Below, piece after piece: positions 1-9,412 of a stretch of 64,000 nucleotides of DNA. The notes under the pieces were generated by a model. The model searched no databases. It was not told the origin of the DNA and worked only from the letters and a program-made list of their open reading frames with translations. The translations under genes were made by a program, and so were the position numbers. Source of the DNA: Marinomonas arctica (GTDB lineage Bacteria > Pseudomonadota > Gammaproteobacteria > Pseudomonadales > Marinomonadaceae); assembly GCF_003259225.1 (NCBI RefSeq), contig NZ_QHJF01000029.1, forward strand, positions 37,056 to 101,055, written 5' to 3'. Within the stretch, counting starts at the first letter, position 1. Each line of letters begins with the position of its first letter.

Positions 1-393
1 CACAAAGTCATTTTCTAGGCGCATATCCACGCTGATATTGGGATATTTCTGACAAAACTCGGCAATGGCTTCGGCCAGTAATAACTCCCCCGAAATCGTC
101 GGTACAGACATCTTTATGGTGCCTGTTAAGCCTTGGCTAAAGGCCGACACTGAGGCAATCGCATCGTTTACTTGGCCTTCAATATTTTTGGCGTGAACGT
201 ATAAACTCTCGCCCGCTTCGGTCAGACTGAGTCGTCTTGTGGTGCGATGAATCAACTGCGCACCGAGATCTTGTTCCAGTTTACTAATGCGTTTGCTCAG
301 CGCTGGCGTTGACAAGCCTGCTTGCTCTGCGGCTTTATTAAACGAACCCGCATCGGCGACATTCACAAAAAGCGTTAAGTCTGCAGCGTTCAC
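1..393 (-). CDS. LysR-family regulator, N-terminal part (truncated by window edge)
   Basis: Partial gene read on the minus strand; about 131 residues are inside the window and the rest lies beyond base 1. The N-terminus is a typical LysR winged helix-turn-helix (residues about 1-60, with SFNKAAEQAGLSTPALSKRI as recognition region, then a TTRRLSLTEAG wing), followed by the start of the effector-binding domain. The start is GTG at 393: an AAAAGGG Shine-Dalgarno precedes it and the nearby ATG is out of frame. It is divergent from the lldD-type gene at 513, so it may regulate it, but that is inferred from position only. Confidence 0.88.
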   Translation of the reverse strand, partial: MNAADLTLFVNVADAGSFNKAAEQAGLSTPALSKRISKLEQDLGAQLIHRTTRRLSLTEAGESLYVHAKNIEGQVNDAIASVSAFSQGLTGTIKMSVPTISGELLLAEAIAEFCQKYPNISVDMRLENDFV

Positions 394-512
394 AATCGAT
401 TATCCCTTTTTCCATTAAGACGTTTTAAGAAACAGTTTATTACTTTATGTCGTATTTATCACAAATAAAACTAGGACTATAGTTAAGGAATAAAATAAAA
501 GGAGCAAAATCC

Positions 513-1661
513 ATGCGTCTCAAAGATTGCCACAATTTCCAAGACTTTCGCACCCTAGCCAAAAAACGTCTACCAAGCCCCATTTTTAATTACATTGATG
601 GCGGCGCAGACGATGAAACCACCTACCGCCGCAACACCGCCGCCTTTGAAACCTGCGATCTTGTGCCCAGCGTCCTGACTGGCGTAAAAAACGTGGACTT
701 ATCTGTCACCGTCATGGGGCAAAAACTCGCACTGCCCATCTATTGCTCACCCACCGCACTACAACGCTTATTCCATCATGATGGCGAAAGAGCCGTCGCC
801 AATGCCGCCGAAAAATACGGCACCATGTTTGGCGTTTCCTCCCTTGGCACCGTGAGCATGGAAGAAATCGCCAAGCAAACCACCACCCCTCAGGTCTACC
901 AGTTTTACTTTCATAAAGACCGAGAGCTCAACCGTGCCATGATGCAACGCGCCAAAGATTCAGGCATACAAGTAATGATGCTCACCGTTGACTCCATTAC
1001 TGGCGGCAACCGCGAACGCGACCTTCGCACAGGCTTCGCCATTCCTTTTAAATTAAATCTAAAAGGCATGCTGCAATTTATTCTGAAACCTATGTGGGGC
1101 ATTAACTACGTGACTCACGAGAAATTTCGCTTACCGCAACTGGAAGAACACGTCGACATGGGCTCTGGTGCCACCTCAATTGGCGACTACTTTACCAACA
1201 TGCTCGATCCATCAATGAACTGGGACGACGTGGCAGAGATGGTGAAATTCTGGGACGGACAGTTCTGCTTAAAAGGCATTATGAGTCGAGAAGACGCTCG
1301 TAAAGCAGTGGAAATTGGCTGCACGGGTATCATCATTTCCAACCACGGCGGTCGTCAGCTTGATGGTTCCCGCAGCTCATTCGATCAGCTCGCAGAAATC
1401 GTCGATGAAGTGGGCGATGAAATCGACGTCATCTTCGACAGTGGCGTACAGCGCGGCACCCACGTACTCAAAGCCTTATCCCTCGGCGCAAAAGCCGTCG
1501 GCATCGGCCGCATGTACTTATACCCACTCGCCGCCGCAGGACAACCCGGCGTCGAGCGCGCACTCGGACTCATGAAAGCCGAACTCGAACGCGACATGAA
1601 GCTCATGGGCAAAACATCAATTGATCAACTGACGAGAGATAACCTGCGGTTTCGGTCTTAG
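513..1661 (+). CDS. lldD: FMN-dependent alpha-hydroxy-acid dehydrogenase (L-lactate dehydrogenase type)
   Basis: 382 residues, full length for the glycolate oxidase / LldD family, which oxidises L-2-hydroxy acids to 2-oxo acids with FMN. Seen: the N-terminal NYIDGGADDE motif with the active-site Tyr27, the SNHGGRQLDG motif with catalytic His278 and substrate-binding Arg282, and the C-terminal FMN-phosphate segment FDSGVQRG...GIGR. An AGGAG box sits 7 bases before the ATG. A bidirectional terminator follows. Exact substrate (L-lactate, glycolate or another hydroxy acid) cannot be settled from sequence; lactate would fit the neighbouring rhamnose pathway, which ends in lactaldehyde/lactate. Its last 103 bases are repeated, diverged, at 9278-9380. 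Confidence 0.85.
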   Translation: MRLKDCHNFQDFRTLAKKRLPSPIFNYIDGGADDETTYRRNTAAFETCDLVPSVLTGVKNVDLSVTVMGQKLALPIYCSPTALQRLFHHDGERAVANAAEKYGTMFGVSSLGTVSMEEIAKQTTTPQVYQFYFHKDRELNRAMMQRAKDSGIQVMMLTVDSITGGNRERDLRTGFAIPFKLNLKGMLQFILKPMWGINYVTHEKFRLPQLEEHVDMGSGATSIGDYFTNMLDPSMNWDDVAEMVKFWDGQFCLKGIMSREDARKAVEIGCTGIIISNHGGRQLDGSRSSFDQLAEIVDEVGDEIDVIFDSGVQRGTHVLKALSLGAKAVGIGRMYLYPLAAAGQPGVERALGLMKAELERDMKLMGKTSIDQLTRDNLRFRS

Positions 1662-1668
1662 TCTTCGA
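1566..1668 (+). repeat. Left copy of a 103-bp direct repeat (3' end of lldD)
   Basis: Bases 1566-1668 align without gaps to 9278-9380 (constant offset 7712). By hand count 85 of 103 positions agree, with exact runs of 24 bases at the left end and 19 bases at the right end, the latter spanning the stop codon. The left copy is inside the intact lldD gene. The two copies bracket the rhamnosidase/ABC/lacI cassette. Confidence 0.85.
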
Positions 1669-1686
1669 CTGTATTAGACTGCTAAA

Positions 1687-1720
1687 TAAAAAGAGGGAAG
1701 AAATAGAGTCCCTCTTTTTA
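1687..1720. terminator. Bidirectional rho-independent terminator
   Basis: Perfect 11-base stem (1688-1698 with 1709-1719), core GAGGGA/TCCCTC flanked by an A-run on one side and a T-run on the other, with a 10-base loop. It lies between the convergent lldD gene and the ABC ATPase gene and can serve both strands. Confidence 0.85.
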
Positions 1721-1736
1721 CTGATCGTGTCGCCCC

Positions 1737-2714
1737 CTAGAAAAGATGTTCTTTTCCCTCTTGTGGTGTGGCGTATATAGTACTTCCAGCCGTAATAGAG
1801 AAGTCCCCATCCGCACGGGCCACCAGCATTCCCAATGACTCAACGTGAATATGGACAATGGCATCCGCACCTAATTGTTCAATGTGCTTAACAACGCCTT
1901 TCCATTTCCCTTCTTTCGGCGATAAAGTCAAATGCTCAGGACGTATTCCGTAAAGATCAGCGTTATGTTCCTTGGCAATAGCCCCTTCAAACAAGTTCAT
2001 TTTTGGACTACCAATGAAACCGGCTACAAAAGGCGTCTGGGGATGATGATATAGCTCCATAGGCGTGCCAACCTGCTCAATATGACCTGCATTGAGTACC
2101 ACAATCTTGTCAGCCATTGTCATGGCTTCAATTTGATCGTGGGTAACATAGATCATGGTGGCATTCAAAGTGGCATGCAGCTCCGTCAATTCGATGCGCA
2201 TTTTAGAACGTAACGCCGCATCCAGATTAGAAAGCGGTTCATCAAACAAAAACACTTCTGGCTCTCGTACGATGGCCCGACCAATCGCCACACGCTGACG
2301 CTGTCCACCAGACAGATCTTTGGGTTTGCGATCCAGAAGAGATTCAAGCTGCAACATTTCAGCGGCGGCATTAACCCTTTCTTTAATTTCGCTTTTAGGG
2401 CGCTTAGCTAAACTAAGACCAAAGCCAATATTATCTCTGACAGTCAGGTGCGGATATAGAGCATAACTTTGAAATACCATAGCAATGCCACGATCAATTG
2501 GATCGGATTTAGTGACATCCTTTTCTCCGATCTCAATGGTACCGCTGGTTGCGTCTTCCAAACCTGAGATAATACGTAACAAGGTGGATTTTCCGCAGCC
2601 GGAAGGTCCGACAAACACACAAAACTCGCCATCATTCACGTCTAAATCAATGCCTTTCAGAATTTTAACGCCATTAAATTCTTTGTGTATATTTTTTAAT
2701 CTTACGGTAGCCAT
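1737..2714 (-). CDS. Sugar ABC transporter ATP-binding protein (MalK/UgpC type)
   Basis: 325 residues. Energises uptake by the CUT1-type importer encoded by the next three genes upstream. Seen: Walker [10 protein letters not shown] (about 38-46), Q-loop, signature [14 protein letters not shown], Walker B VFLFDEP, the D-loop and the switch His in YVTHDQ, then a C-terminal TOBE-like domain with the GIRPEHL segment. It is the last gene of a leftward operon beginning with the rhamnosidase gene; only 4 bases separate it from the upstream permease. The ligand is inferred from the operon to be a rhamnose-containing glycoside or oligosaccharide. Confidence 0.9.
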   Translation of the reverse strand: MATVRLKNIHKEFNGVKILKGIDLDVNDGEFCVFVGPSGCGKSTLLRIISGLEDATSGTIEIGEKDVTKSDPIDRGIAMVFQSYALYPHLTVRDNIGFGLSLAKRPKSEIKERVNAAAEMLQLESLLDRKPKDLSGGQRQRVAIGRAIVREPEVFLFDEPLSNLDAALRSKMRIELTELHATLNATMIYVTHDQIEAMTMADKIVVLNAGHIEQVGTPMELYHHPQTPFVAGFIGSPKMNLFEGAIAKEHNADLYGIRPEHLTLSPKEGKWKGVVKHIEQLGADAIVHIHVESLGMLVARADGDFSITAGSTIYATPQEGKEHLF

Positions 2715-2718
2715 CGTT

Positions 2719-3543
2719 TTATCCTTTTACTGCGCCAGCGGTCATACCTTTTACAATTTGCTTATTAAAGAAAATAAACATAATAAGAGGCGGTATGGTG
2801 ACGAGAAGAATGTTCATAAAAAGCAAATTCATCTGGGAAGAAAACTGACTTTGAAAGTTATACAGAGTCAATTGTACGGTCACGTTATCTTTGCCCGGCA
2901 AGTAATACAGTGGGTTGGTAAAGTCATTAAATATGGTCACAGATTGAACCAAGATAACCGTTACCGTTACTGGTTTTAACAGGGGCAATATAACTTTAAA
3001 AAATACCTGCCAAGGTTTAGCACCGTCAATGATGGCGGCTTCATCAAGATCTCTTGGAATACTGGCAATAAAAGAGCGAAACAGCAGTACCGAGAAAGAA
3101 AGACCGTAGGCCACCTGTATCAAAATCATACCGTGTAAGGTTTTAAATAAATGCAGTTCTTTAAGCAGCCAAATCGTTGGTACAACGGCAGGCGGAATCA
3201 TCAATCCGGCCAGTATCAAAGCGTAAATAAAACCATTCCATTTAGATGGTCTTCTTTGTATAACATAACCAATCATAGCCGCAGAAATAACTAACAATGA
3301 AATAGCACCAACGGTAATCACGGTTGAATTAAAATAGGCAAGCAGCAACATATAGTTTCTGGCTTGAATTACTGCCACTAAGTTATCCCAAAATAACCAT
3401 TCAGAAGGCCATGATAGCCCTAGTTGAGAAGCCTCTGCCGCCGATTTTACCGCCGTGAGGCCAATAAAAATAAAAGGCGTAACAAAGATTAAAACGCCAA
3501 TAACCAGAGCTATAACACCATTGATAATTTGCTGACGTTTCAT
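2719..3543 (-). CDS. Sugar ABC transporter permease (MalG type)
   Basis: 274 residues with about six hydrophobic helices and the inner-membrane EAA loop ([20 protein letters not shown]), the contact site for the ATPase. This is the MalG-like half of the CUT1 permease pair. The start overlaps the stop of the preceding permease by 4 bases, so translation is coupled. Its membrane partner is the product of 3540-4400. Confidence 0.9.
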   Translation of the reverse strand: MKRQQIINGVIALVIGVLIFVTPFIFIGLTAVKSAAEASQLGLSWPSEWLFWDNLVAVIQARNYMLLLAYFNSTVITVGAISLLVISAAMIGYVIQRRPSKWNGFIYALILAGLMIPPAVVPTIWLLKELHLFKTLHGMILIQVAYGLSFSVLLFRSFIASIPRDLDEAAIIDGAKPWQVFFKVILPLLKPVTVTVILVQSVTIFNDFTNPLYYLPGKDNVTVQLTLYNFQSQFSSQMNLLFMNILLVTIPPLIMFIFFNKQIVKGMTAGAVKG

Positions 3544-4400
3544 AAGTCCACCTCTCTACGGTTGAACCAATACGTTAGAGGAATCACAATAAAAGCCACC
3601 AGCGCAAACAAAATAATGTTACCTGCTGTCGAAAGCCCATAGAAACCAGCCTGATACTGTTTATAGATAACCGAAGCTAATACATCAGAAGAAAATCCAG
3701 GGCCGCCTTTTGTCATCGCCCAAATGATATCGAATGAACGTAAGCCACCAATCAAAGAAAGCGTTACCACTGTCACTGTAGCCGGACGAACCAGGGGAAC
3801 CGTTATGCGGAAAAACATTTGCAACTTAGTAGCACCGTCAATGCGTGCAGCTTCATAATAATCAGAACTTATGGTCGCAAGACCTGCAATATAAATCAGT
3901 GTGGCCAGCCCAACCCCTTTCCAAATATCCACTAAGGCAACAGAGAAAAGCGCCAAATTAGGATCAATCAGCCAAGCAGGACCTTGAATACCAAAATAAC
4001 TTAGCCCTATGTTTAACATCCCTCTTGCTGGGTGCATGATTTCCGCGAAGGCAATGCCGACACCTATGGTAGAGACCAAAACAGGGAAGAAAATCAAGGT
4101 TCTTAGAAAGCTTTGTCCCAGTAAGCCTGATGTCAATAAAACAGCCAGTAACAATCCCAAAACAGACTTGGCTATAGATGTAAGCACACCAAAAATCACC
4201 GTATTCACAACCCCAGTGATTAGAAAAGGCTCCCTCAAAAACTGATAATAATTTTCCAAACCAATAAAACGGGTTTCAAATAAATCCCAATGGGTCAAAC
4301 TAAACCAAAAAGCGGCAACCGTTGGCACTAGAAATAGCACCAGATACACCAGCCCTCCCGGTAAAATAAACCAATATGGGTAAGATCGACTACTTTTCAT
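3540..4400 (-). CDS. Sugar ABC transporter permease (MalF type)
   Basis: About 286 residues; six predicted transmembrane helices, PDxW-type FSLTHWDLF region near the N-terminus and the EAA loop (YYEAARIDGATKLQMFFRITVP). This is the MalF-like partner of the permease encoded just downstream. The ATG at 4400 is chosen over an in-frame GTG at 4415 because the GTG abuts an AAGGAG box with no spacing, while a GGAGG box lies 4 bases before the ATG. About 60 bases separate it from the binding-protein gene. Confidence 0.88.
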   Translation of the reverse strand: MKSSRSYPYWFILPGGLVYLVLFLVPTVAAFWFSLTHWDLFETRFIGLENYYQFLREPFLITGVVNTVIFGVLTSIAKSVLGLLLAVLLTSGLLGQSFLRTLIFFPVLVSTIGVGIAFAEIMHPARGMLNIGLSYFGIQGPAWLIDPNLALFSVALVDIWKGVGLATLIYIAGLATISSDYYEAARIDGATKLQMFFRITVPLVRPATVTVVTLSLIGGLRSFDIIWAMTKGGPGFSSDVLASVIYKQYQAGFYGLSTAGNIILFALVAFIVIPLTYWFNRREVDL

Positions 4401-4462
4401 AAATCCTCCAATCACCTCCTTATTAGTCGCCTTTTTACAGCGCTAACAAGGAGATAAAGCCC

Positions 4463-5740
4463 TTACCAATTTGGTAGATTCAGCTGTCTGGCCTGCTTCG
4501 CAACATCTTGGTCATAAAGCTCAGCCGCTGATTGTGCATTTCTAATACCCGATCCCACCTCAACGGTAAGTTGTTCAAGCATTGGACCTTTTATTGGCGA
4601 AAGGAACTCTAAAGCGGGAGCTGTGCGGCCTTCTTCTTGAAAATAAGGCAACATGTCTTTCACCGCAGGGTAAACATTATCCGGTAGAGTACAGCCTTTT
4701 ATTAGATAAGGGCCATTGGCACCAATGGCTTTAGTAATGGCATCACAAGCGTCGACTGTTGCGATGTAGTTTAGGAAAGCTTTAGCCTCTTCTTTTTGAT
4801 CACTTTCTTTTGGAATGTAATAACCGGCCGGCATCCAAACCGTTAAGCCATTTTTATCCGCGTCATCTCCAGGTTGAGCGAAGAACCCAACATCCTCAAT
4901 ATAATCTGGCGTATTCAGCTTAATAGAGGGAATAGCAAACGTCAGCATAGGGTAGTGAGCCGCTTTACCAGTGGCAACCATGTTTAAGCCATCGTTATAA
5001 GTCGCAGCCCCATAATAATCATTAAAATAGCCAGCCTCAGACACCTGCTGAAGCTTTTCAAAGCCTCTCAATGCCGCAGGCGTAGTAGCAAAATTAGCCT
5101 TGTTATTCGTATAGTCTGTCGCAAAATTTGGTTTTTCTGCTTGCACATTAAAAAAATCAGAAAGGACAAGTAATTGTGAGGTCCATGTATCTCTATAGGT
5201 TTGCGCAATGGGCGCAGATTTTGATTTTTCGGCGATAATCGCGCAGTTTTCCATAAACTCTTGCCACGTTTTTGGCACCTTAAGTCCTAACTCTTCATAA
5301 ACACGCTTGTTATAAAATATGCCTCCTCCCATCGCAGTTTGTATCGGCACAGCATAAACATTTCCCTTGTCGTCACTCACCGTACTGGTGAAACTCGACA
5401 AAATATTGGAGAAATTAGCCAGATCATTAATAGGCTCAAGTGTTCTTGAGGGTCGCAAAGCTTGCAATAACGACCCTGAGTTATAGAGAAAAACATCCGC
5501 CATTTCACCTGTTGCAAGGCGCGTTTTGACAATATTATCCCCTTCACCTCCTCCAGGTCTTAACTCGATCTCAAACGTTATATCAGGGTTAAGTTTGCTG
5601 TAAGCAGATGTCAGGGCTTGCGTTAAAGCCACAGTATCTGGGCTGTTATCGACAAGTATGCTTAACTCAGTCGCATTTGATATGGACGCACCCAATACAA
5701 CGAAAGTTGAGATAATCAGTTTGTTCGCTCTGTTTTTCAT
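4463..5740 (-). CDS. Periplasmic sugar-binding protein of a CUT1 ABC transporter
   Basis: About 425 residues. A Sec signal peptide (MKNRANKLIISTFVVLGASI, cleaved near SNA-TEL) leads into a family 1 extracellular solute-binding fold with the usual DVFLYNSGS and NGLTVWMPAGYYIPKES segments. No lipobox cysteine is seen, so it should be soluble in the periplasm. The ATG at 5740 follows a GGGGTG Shine-Dalgarno; an upstream in-frame extension lacks one. It lies 57 bases after the rhamnosidase gene in the same direction. Ligand inferred: rhamnosides or rhamno-oligosaccharides. Confidence 0.9.
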   Translation of the reverse strand: MKNRANKLIISTFVVLGASISNATELSILVDNSPDTVALTQALTSAYSKLNPDITFEIELRPGGGEGDNIVKTRLATGEMADVFLYNSGSLLQALRPSRTLEPINDLANFSNILSSFTSTVSDDKGNVYAVPIQTAMGGGIFYNKRVYEELGLKVPKTWQEFMENCAIIAEKSKSAPIAQTYRDTWTSQLLVLSDFFNVQAEKPNFATDYTNNKANFATTPAALRGFEKLQQVSEAGYFNDYYGAATYNDGLNMVATGKAAHYPMLTFAIPSIKLNTPDYIEDVGFFAQPGDDADKNGLTVWMPAGYYIPKESDQKEEAKAFLNYIATVDACDAITKAIGANGPYLIKGCTLPDNVYPAVKDMLPYFQEEGRTAPALEFLSPIKGPMLEQLTVEVGSGIRNAQSAAELYDQDVAKQARQLNLPNW

Positions 5741-5797
5741 ATTACACCCCTTTTTTAAATTTATTGTTGGGTAAAAAATACTATTATGGACCAAAGG

Positions 5798-8110
5798 TTA
5801 AAGACTAAAGACAAGCTCATTCTTCCCAGTCAAACGCATTCTGTTACTGGATAAATTACCGACTGATTGACCATTTACTTGCGCCACTTTTTTATGTTCA
5901 TCAAGAAGCAAAATCCCCGTGCAGCCATCCGGTAAAGACAGTGCATAACTGGCTTTATTTCCCTCCAATTTCCACCTAACCTCTATCCGACCTAAACGGC
6001 AATCATGCCACATAGACACCTGGCCTAAGGCGGGTAAGAAAGTTGGATCGATCGATACTTCTTGATAACCTGGCGCATGTGCAACAGGACTTACGCCTGC
6101 AACGGACTCGAACAACCACTGACAAACCGCACCATATGCATAATGGTTATAGCTGTTCATATCTGGATCATAAATAGTGCCGTCTTCGCCAATCGCATCC
6201 CAGCGCTCCCAAATGGTCGTTGCGCCACGCTCAACTTGATATAACCATCCTGGCACCTTGTTGTTTAAAAACACCTTTTCAGCCAAATCCGTCATACCAA
6301 GCTTGCTTAACGCTGGTAACAAGGCAGGCGTACCAATGAATCCTGTACCTATAAGATAATCAGCGTCTACGATCACATCGTGAAAATATTGTTTGGCTGA
6401 CCGATAATATTGTTCTGGTACCAAATCGTACAAAAATGCCAGTGCATAAGAGGTTTGATCATTGTGCGCAAGACGACCCGTGTTGCTAAAATACTCATCG
6501 GCGAAAGCGGTTTTTATACGCGCAGCACGTTGTTCTAGTGCAGTAGAAGCATCCGTCAGAGCAAGAAGGTTCGCTACTTTTGCCGCTATATCTGTGGAGA
6601 TATAGTGATAAAGAGTCGCCGCACAATCATCCGCAATAGTGGGTCGAGGTTTACGATTATCGCCAACAGGCTGTAACCAATCACCAAAGGTAAAGCCATG
6701 AGCGCCCCATTTTAAGTTCGGCTTTATGATCGGGCCGTCAGAAATAGACCAAAGGTAATCCACCCAACGTTGCATGGCAGGAAAACATTCTTTAAGCACA
6801 TCCACGTTGCCATAATGCAAATACATCTGCCAAGGCATGACCGTAATCACATCCCCCCAGCCTGTAGACCCCGCCCAATCACCGAAAAACTTATCGGGAT
6901 AGAGTAGAGTCGGATCGGGAGAGAAATGCGAAATGGCACCATTAGGACGTTGGTCGTGCATCACATCACGTAAATATTTAATAAAAAAGGACTCACAGTC
7001 GGCCAACCAACAAGCGGTCCCTGCGAACACTTGCGCATCCCCCGTCCAACCTAAACGCTCATCGCGTTGCGGACAATCGGTTGGTATTTCAATAAAGTTG
7101 GAACGTTGTGACCACAGTGTGTTTTGCACAAGTCGATTAACAGCGGGGACATCACACTCAAATCCAGCCATGACTTGCGGAACCGAGGTTAAAGGAATCT
7201 GTTGAATGGCATGCAATTTAGCATCGCCTGTTATTTTCACTCTTGCATAGCGAAATCCCATAAATGTAAAACGAGGTTCATACGATTCAATGCCATTTCC
7301 ACTTAATGTATATTGATTTGCCACACGCGCTGCACGGTAATTTCGACGATCAAAACGCCCCTCAGCGTCTAATACTTCCGCAAAATCAATATACAGTTTT
7401 GCCCCTCTTTCCCCTTCAACTTTAAGACGAATAACACCGCTGCAATTCTGCCCAAAGTCGACAATCAGATTATCGTTTTCTTGCCAGGTTTTCAGGGGGT
7501 TTACCGCAGATAATGCTTTCACCCCATTGGTTTCATGCTTAACCAACAAAACTTTATCAAACTCGATTTCTTTCACGCCATGAGACGCTACAAGCGTATC
7601 TTCACGAGCATCATAGTCTTCGCCAAAGTAGATACCAGATTGCAAAACTGGGGTAACACCGGAACGCCAACTTTTATCGGTCTTACACACTATGTCATCG
7701 TCTGCTTCAAGCTGTGCAATTACGCCAAGCGTGTCACCCCAGCAATTTAAGATTTTGCAGTCTTCCCACATTATCTGTGATCGATACCAGCCATCCGCGA
7801 GCCAGATTTCGATTTTATTAATACCAGGTTGTAGGTATTCCTTTACTTCATAGGTTTGAAAAGAAAGACGGTCGTCATAACACGTCAGGCCTGGCGTGAG
7901 ATAATCATCTCCCACTTTACGACCATTCAAGAATACTTGGTACAGCCCTAGCGCTGAGATACTTAACTGCACAGCACTTTTGATTGTAGGCAATACAAAC
8001 TCGGAACAAACAAAACTCGAACGAGAACCAACACCGCCATCACACAATGGCGAAATCATATCGGCTTCCCAAGTGACCGCTAAACTATGGGATAAAACTT
8101 TATTACGCAT
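5798..8110 (-). CDS. Alpha-L-rhamnosidase, GH78 family
   Basis: 770 residues from the ATG at 8110 (AAAGGA box 9 bases upstream; longer in-frame starts have none). No signal peptide, so the enzyme should act in the cytoplasm on imported rhamnosides, releasing L-rhamnose. Domain order fits GH78: N-terminal beta-sandwich domains (about 1-310), an (alpha/alpha)6 barrel with the hallmark TDCPQRDERLGWTGD (345-358; Glu351 is a likely general acid), a second acidic motif TIWERWD with Glu635, and a C-terminal beta domain. It is the first gene of the leftward operon with the ABC importer, and divergent from a LacI-type regulator. Confidence 0.93.
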   Translation of the reverse strand: MRNKVLSHSLAVTWEADMISPLCDGGVGSRSSFVCSEFVLPTIKSAVQLSISALGLYQVFLNGRKVGDDYLTPGLTCYDDRLSFQTYEVKEYLQPGINKIEIWLADGWYRSQIMWEDCKILNCWGDTLGVIAQLEADDDIVCKTDKSWRSGVTPVLQSGIYFGEDYDAREDTLVASHGVKEIEFDKVLLVKHETNGVKALSAVNPLKTWQENDNLIVDFGQNCSGVIRLKVEGERGAKLYIDFAEVLDAEGRFDRRNYRAARVANQYTLSGNGIESYEPRFTFMGFRYARVKITGDAKLHAIQQIPLTSVPQVMAGFECDVPAVNRLVQNTLWSQRSNFIEIPTDCPQRDERLGWTGDAQVFAGTACWLADCESFFIKYLRDVMHDQRPNGAISHFSPDPTLLYPDKFFGDWAGSTGWGDVITVMPWQMYLHYGNVDVLKECFPAMQRWVDYLWSISDGPIIKPNLKWGAHGFTFGDWLQPVGDNRKPRPTIADDCAATLYHYISTDIAAKVANLLALTDASTALEQRAARIKTAFADEYFSNTGRLAHNDQTSYALAFLYDLVPEQYYRSAKQYFHDVIVDADYLIGTGFIGTPALLPALSKLGMTDLAEKVFLNNKVPGWLYQVERGATTIWERWDAIGEDGTIYDPDMNSYNHYAYGAVCQWLFESVAGVSPVAHAPGYQEVSIDPTFLPALGQVSMWHDCRLGRIEVRWKLEGNKASYALSLPDGCTGILLLDEHKKVAQVNGQSVGNLSSNRMRLTGKNELVFSL

Positions 8111-8154
8111 ATTAAGTAGTCCTTTCTGCTTATTTTTATAATGACTTGTAAAAG

Positions 8155-8201
8155 TGTAGAACGTTATACAAATAATAAGTAGAAACAAAACTTCATTTCA
8201 A
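8155..8201 (-). promoter_or_regulatory. Promoter of the rhamnosidase operon with LacI-type operator
   Basis: On the minus strand a -35 TTGAAA (8196-8201), 18-base spacer and -10 TATTAT (8172-8177). Immediately downstream lies TGTAGAACGTTATACA (8155-8170), palindromic at 14 of 16 positions with a central CG, as expected of a LacI/GalR-family operator. Its place just after the -10 fits repression by the divergent LacI-type regulator. Seen in sequence; binding is inferred. Confidence 0.6.
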
Positions 8202-8255
8202 GTACTTTCTATAAAATTTTAAAAAAATAGTATTTCCCTAAGTAAATGGCCTTAC

Positions 8256-9278
8256 ATGCAAATTGAAAAAACAATGAAAAAAGTCACCATTAAGGATGTA
8301 GCTAAAGACGCTGAGGTATCTGTAGCTGCCGTCTCAAAGGTAATCCGAAGTGCCTATGGCGTTAGCCCATCACTAAAAGAAAAAGTAGAAAAATCAATTA
8401 AAAAGCTAGGTTATAGACCAAACACCTCAGCAAGGGGGATGCGAGGCAGAACCTTTACGGTAGGCGTGCTGATTGTCAATTTGGGCAATGCTTATTTGCC
8501 AAAGCTACTAGAAAAAATAAACGCAACCCTTTCAATATCAGGTTATAAAATGCTGATTGGCTTAGGGCAAAGCGAGCTGTCTATTGAGTCTTCACTCATA
8601 GAATCCATGATGGATAGCAATGTAGACGGCTTGATTTTAATTGCCCCTCGTCTTTCAGATTCCGCATTAGAAAAATACGCAAAACAAATACCTATGGCAG
8701 TGGTTGGCCATATTGAAAACACAGCAACAAGCTTTGACACCATCAATGGCGATGATTTCTTAGGAGCAGAATTAGCCACTCAAGCCCTCGTCGAGACGGG
8801 CATAAAAAACATAAAAATGATCAGTCAACCGCTAAGAGAGTTTAATAAAGTCGATTTGAACCAAGAACGTGAGCGTGGTTTTTTACATACCCTGACGAAA
8901 GCAAACCATAACGATGTAGCCGAAGACCGTATTTTCCGAGTCTCCAACAACGAAGACGAGCTGAAAAAAGAACTCGCTCTTTTTTTAGATGAGCAAACAC
9001 TGCCATGTGCTATTTTTTGCTGGAGTGACATTCATGCCATTCCGCTACTAGATGAATGTATAAAACGTCAACTCACACCGCAAAAAGACGTGTTTATTAT
9101 TGGTTACGATAATACGCCATTAGCATCCTATGCCATGGTCAACCTTTCCAGTATCGATCAACAAGCAGAACAACAAGGCGAACTGGCCGCTAATGCACTA
9201 TTAGAACGCATAAAAGGCCGAAATACGGCCAAGCACCTTCTGGTTGAACCATCATTAATATCCCGAAAATCGCATTAG
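8256..9278 (+). CDS. LacI/GalR-family transcriptional regulator
   Basis: 340 residues. N-terminal LacI HTH (TIKDVAKDAEVSVAAVSKVI) with hinge helix (NTSARGMR), then a periplasmic-binding-protein-like sugar-sensing core to the end (final segment AANALLERIKG...LLVEPSLISRKS). It probably represses the rhamnosidase/ABC operon, responding to rhamnose or a rhamnoside. The start is uncertain: ATG at 8256 and an in-frame ATG at 8274 both lack a strong Shine-Dalgarno. The stop codon runs directly into the degraded lldD fragment. Confidence 0.9.
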   Translation: MQIEKTMKKVTIKDVAKDAEVSVAAVSKVIRSAYGVSPSLKEKVEKSIKKLGYRPNTSARGMRGRTFTVGVLIVNLGNAYLPKLLEKINATLSISGYKMLIGLGQSELSIESSLIESMMDSNVDGLILIAPRLSDSALEKYAKQIPMAVVGHIENTATSFDTINGDDFLGAELATQALVETGIKNIKMISQPLREFNKVDLNQERERGFLHTLTKANHNDVAEDRIFRVSNNEDELKKELALFLDEQTLPCAIFCWSDIHAIPLLDECIKRQLTPQKDVFIIGYDNTPLASYAMVNLSSIDQQAEQQGELAANALLERIKGRNTAKHLLVEPSLISRKSH

Positions 9279-9373
9279 GACTCATGAAAGCCGAACTCGA
9301 ATGGGATAAGAAACTCATTAGAAAAATATCAATACACCAACAGACAAGAGATAGCTTTCGATTTCGGTCTTAG
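9275..9373 (+). pseudogene. Remnant of an lldD-like 3' end (right copy of the direct repeat)
   Basis: In frame, 9275-9373 encodes 32 residues ending in a stop at the same place as lldD residues 351-382; 23 of 32 residues match (LGLMKAELE... at the start, FRFRS at the end). Nucleotide match extends to 9380. There is no upstream part of the gene: the sequence before it is the end of lacI. It is therefore a fragment left by recombination or insertion, diverged enough (about 17 percent of bases) to be old, or derived from a paralogue. Confidence 0.8.
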
Positions 9374-9412
9374 TCTTCGAATATATTGATTAATAGATTT
9401 GCTCTGCGACTG

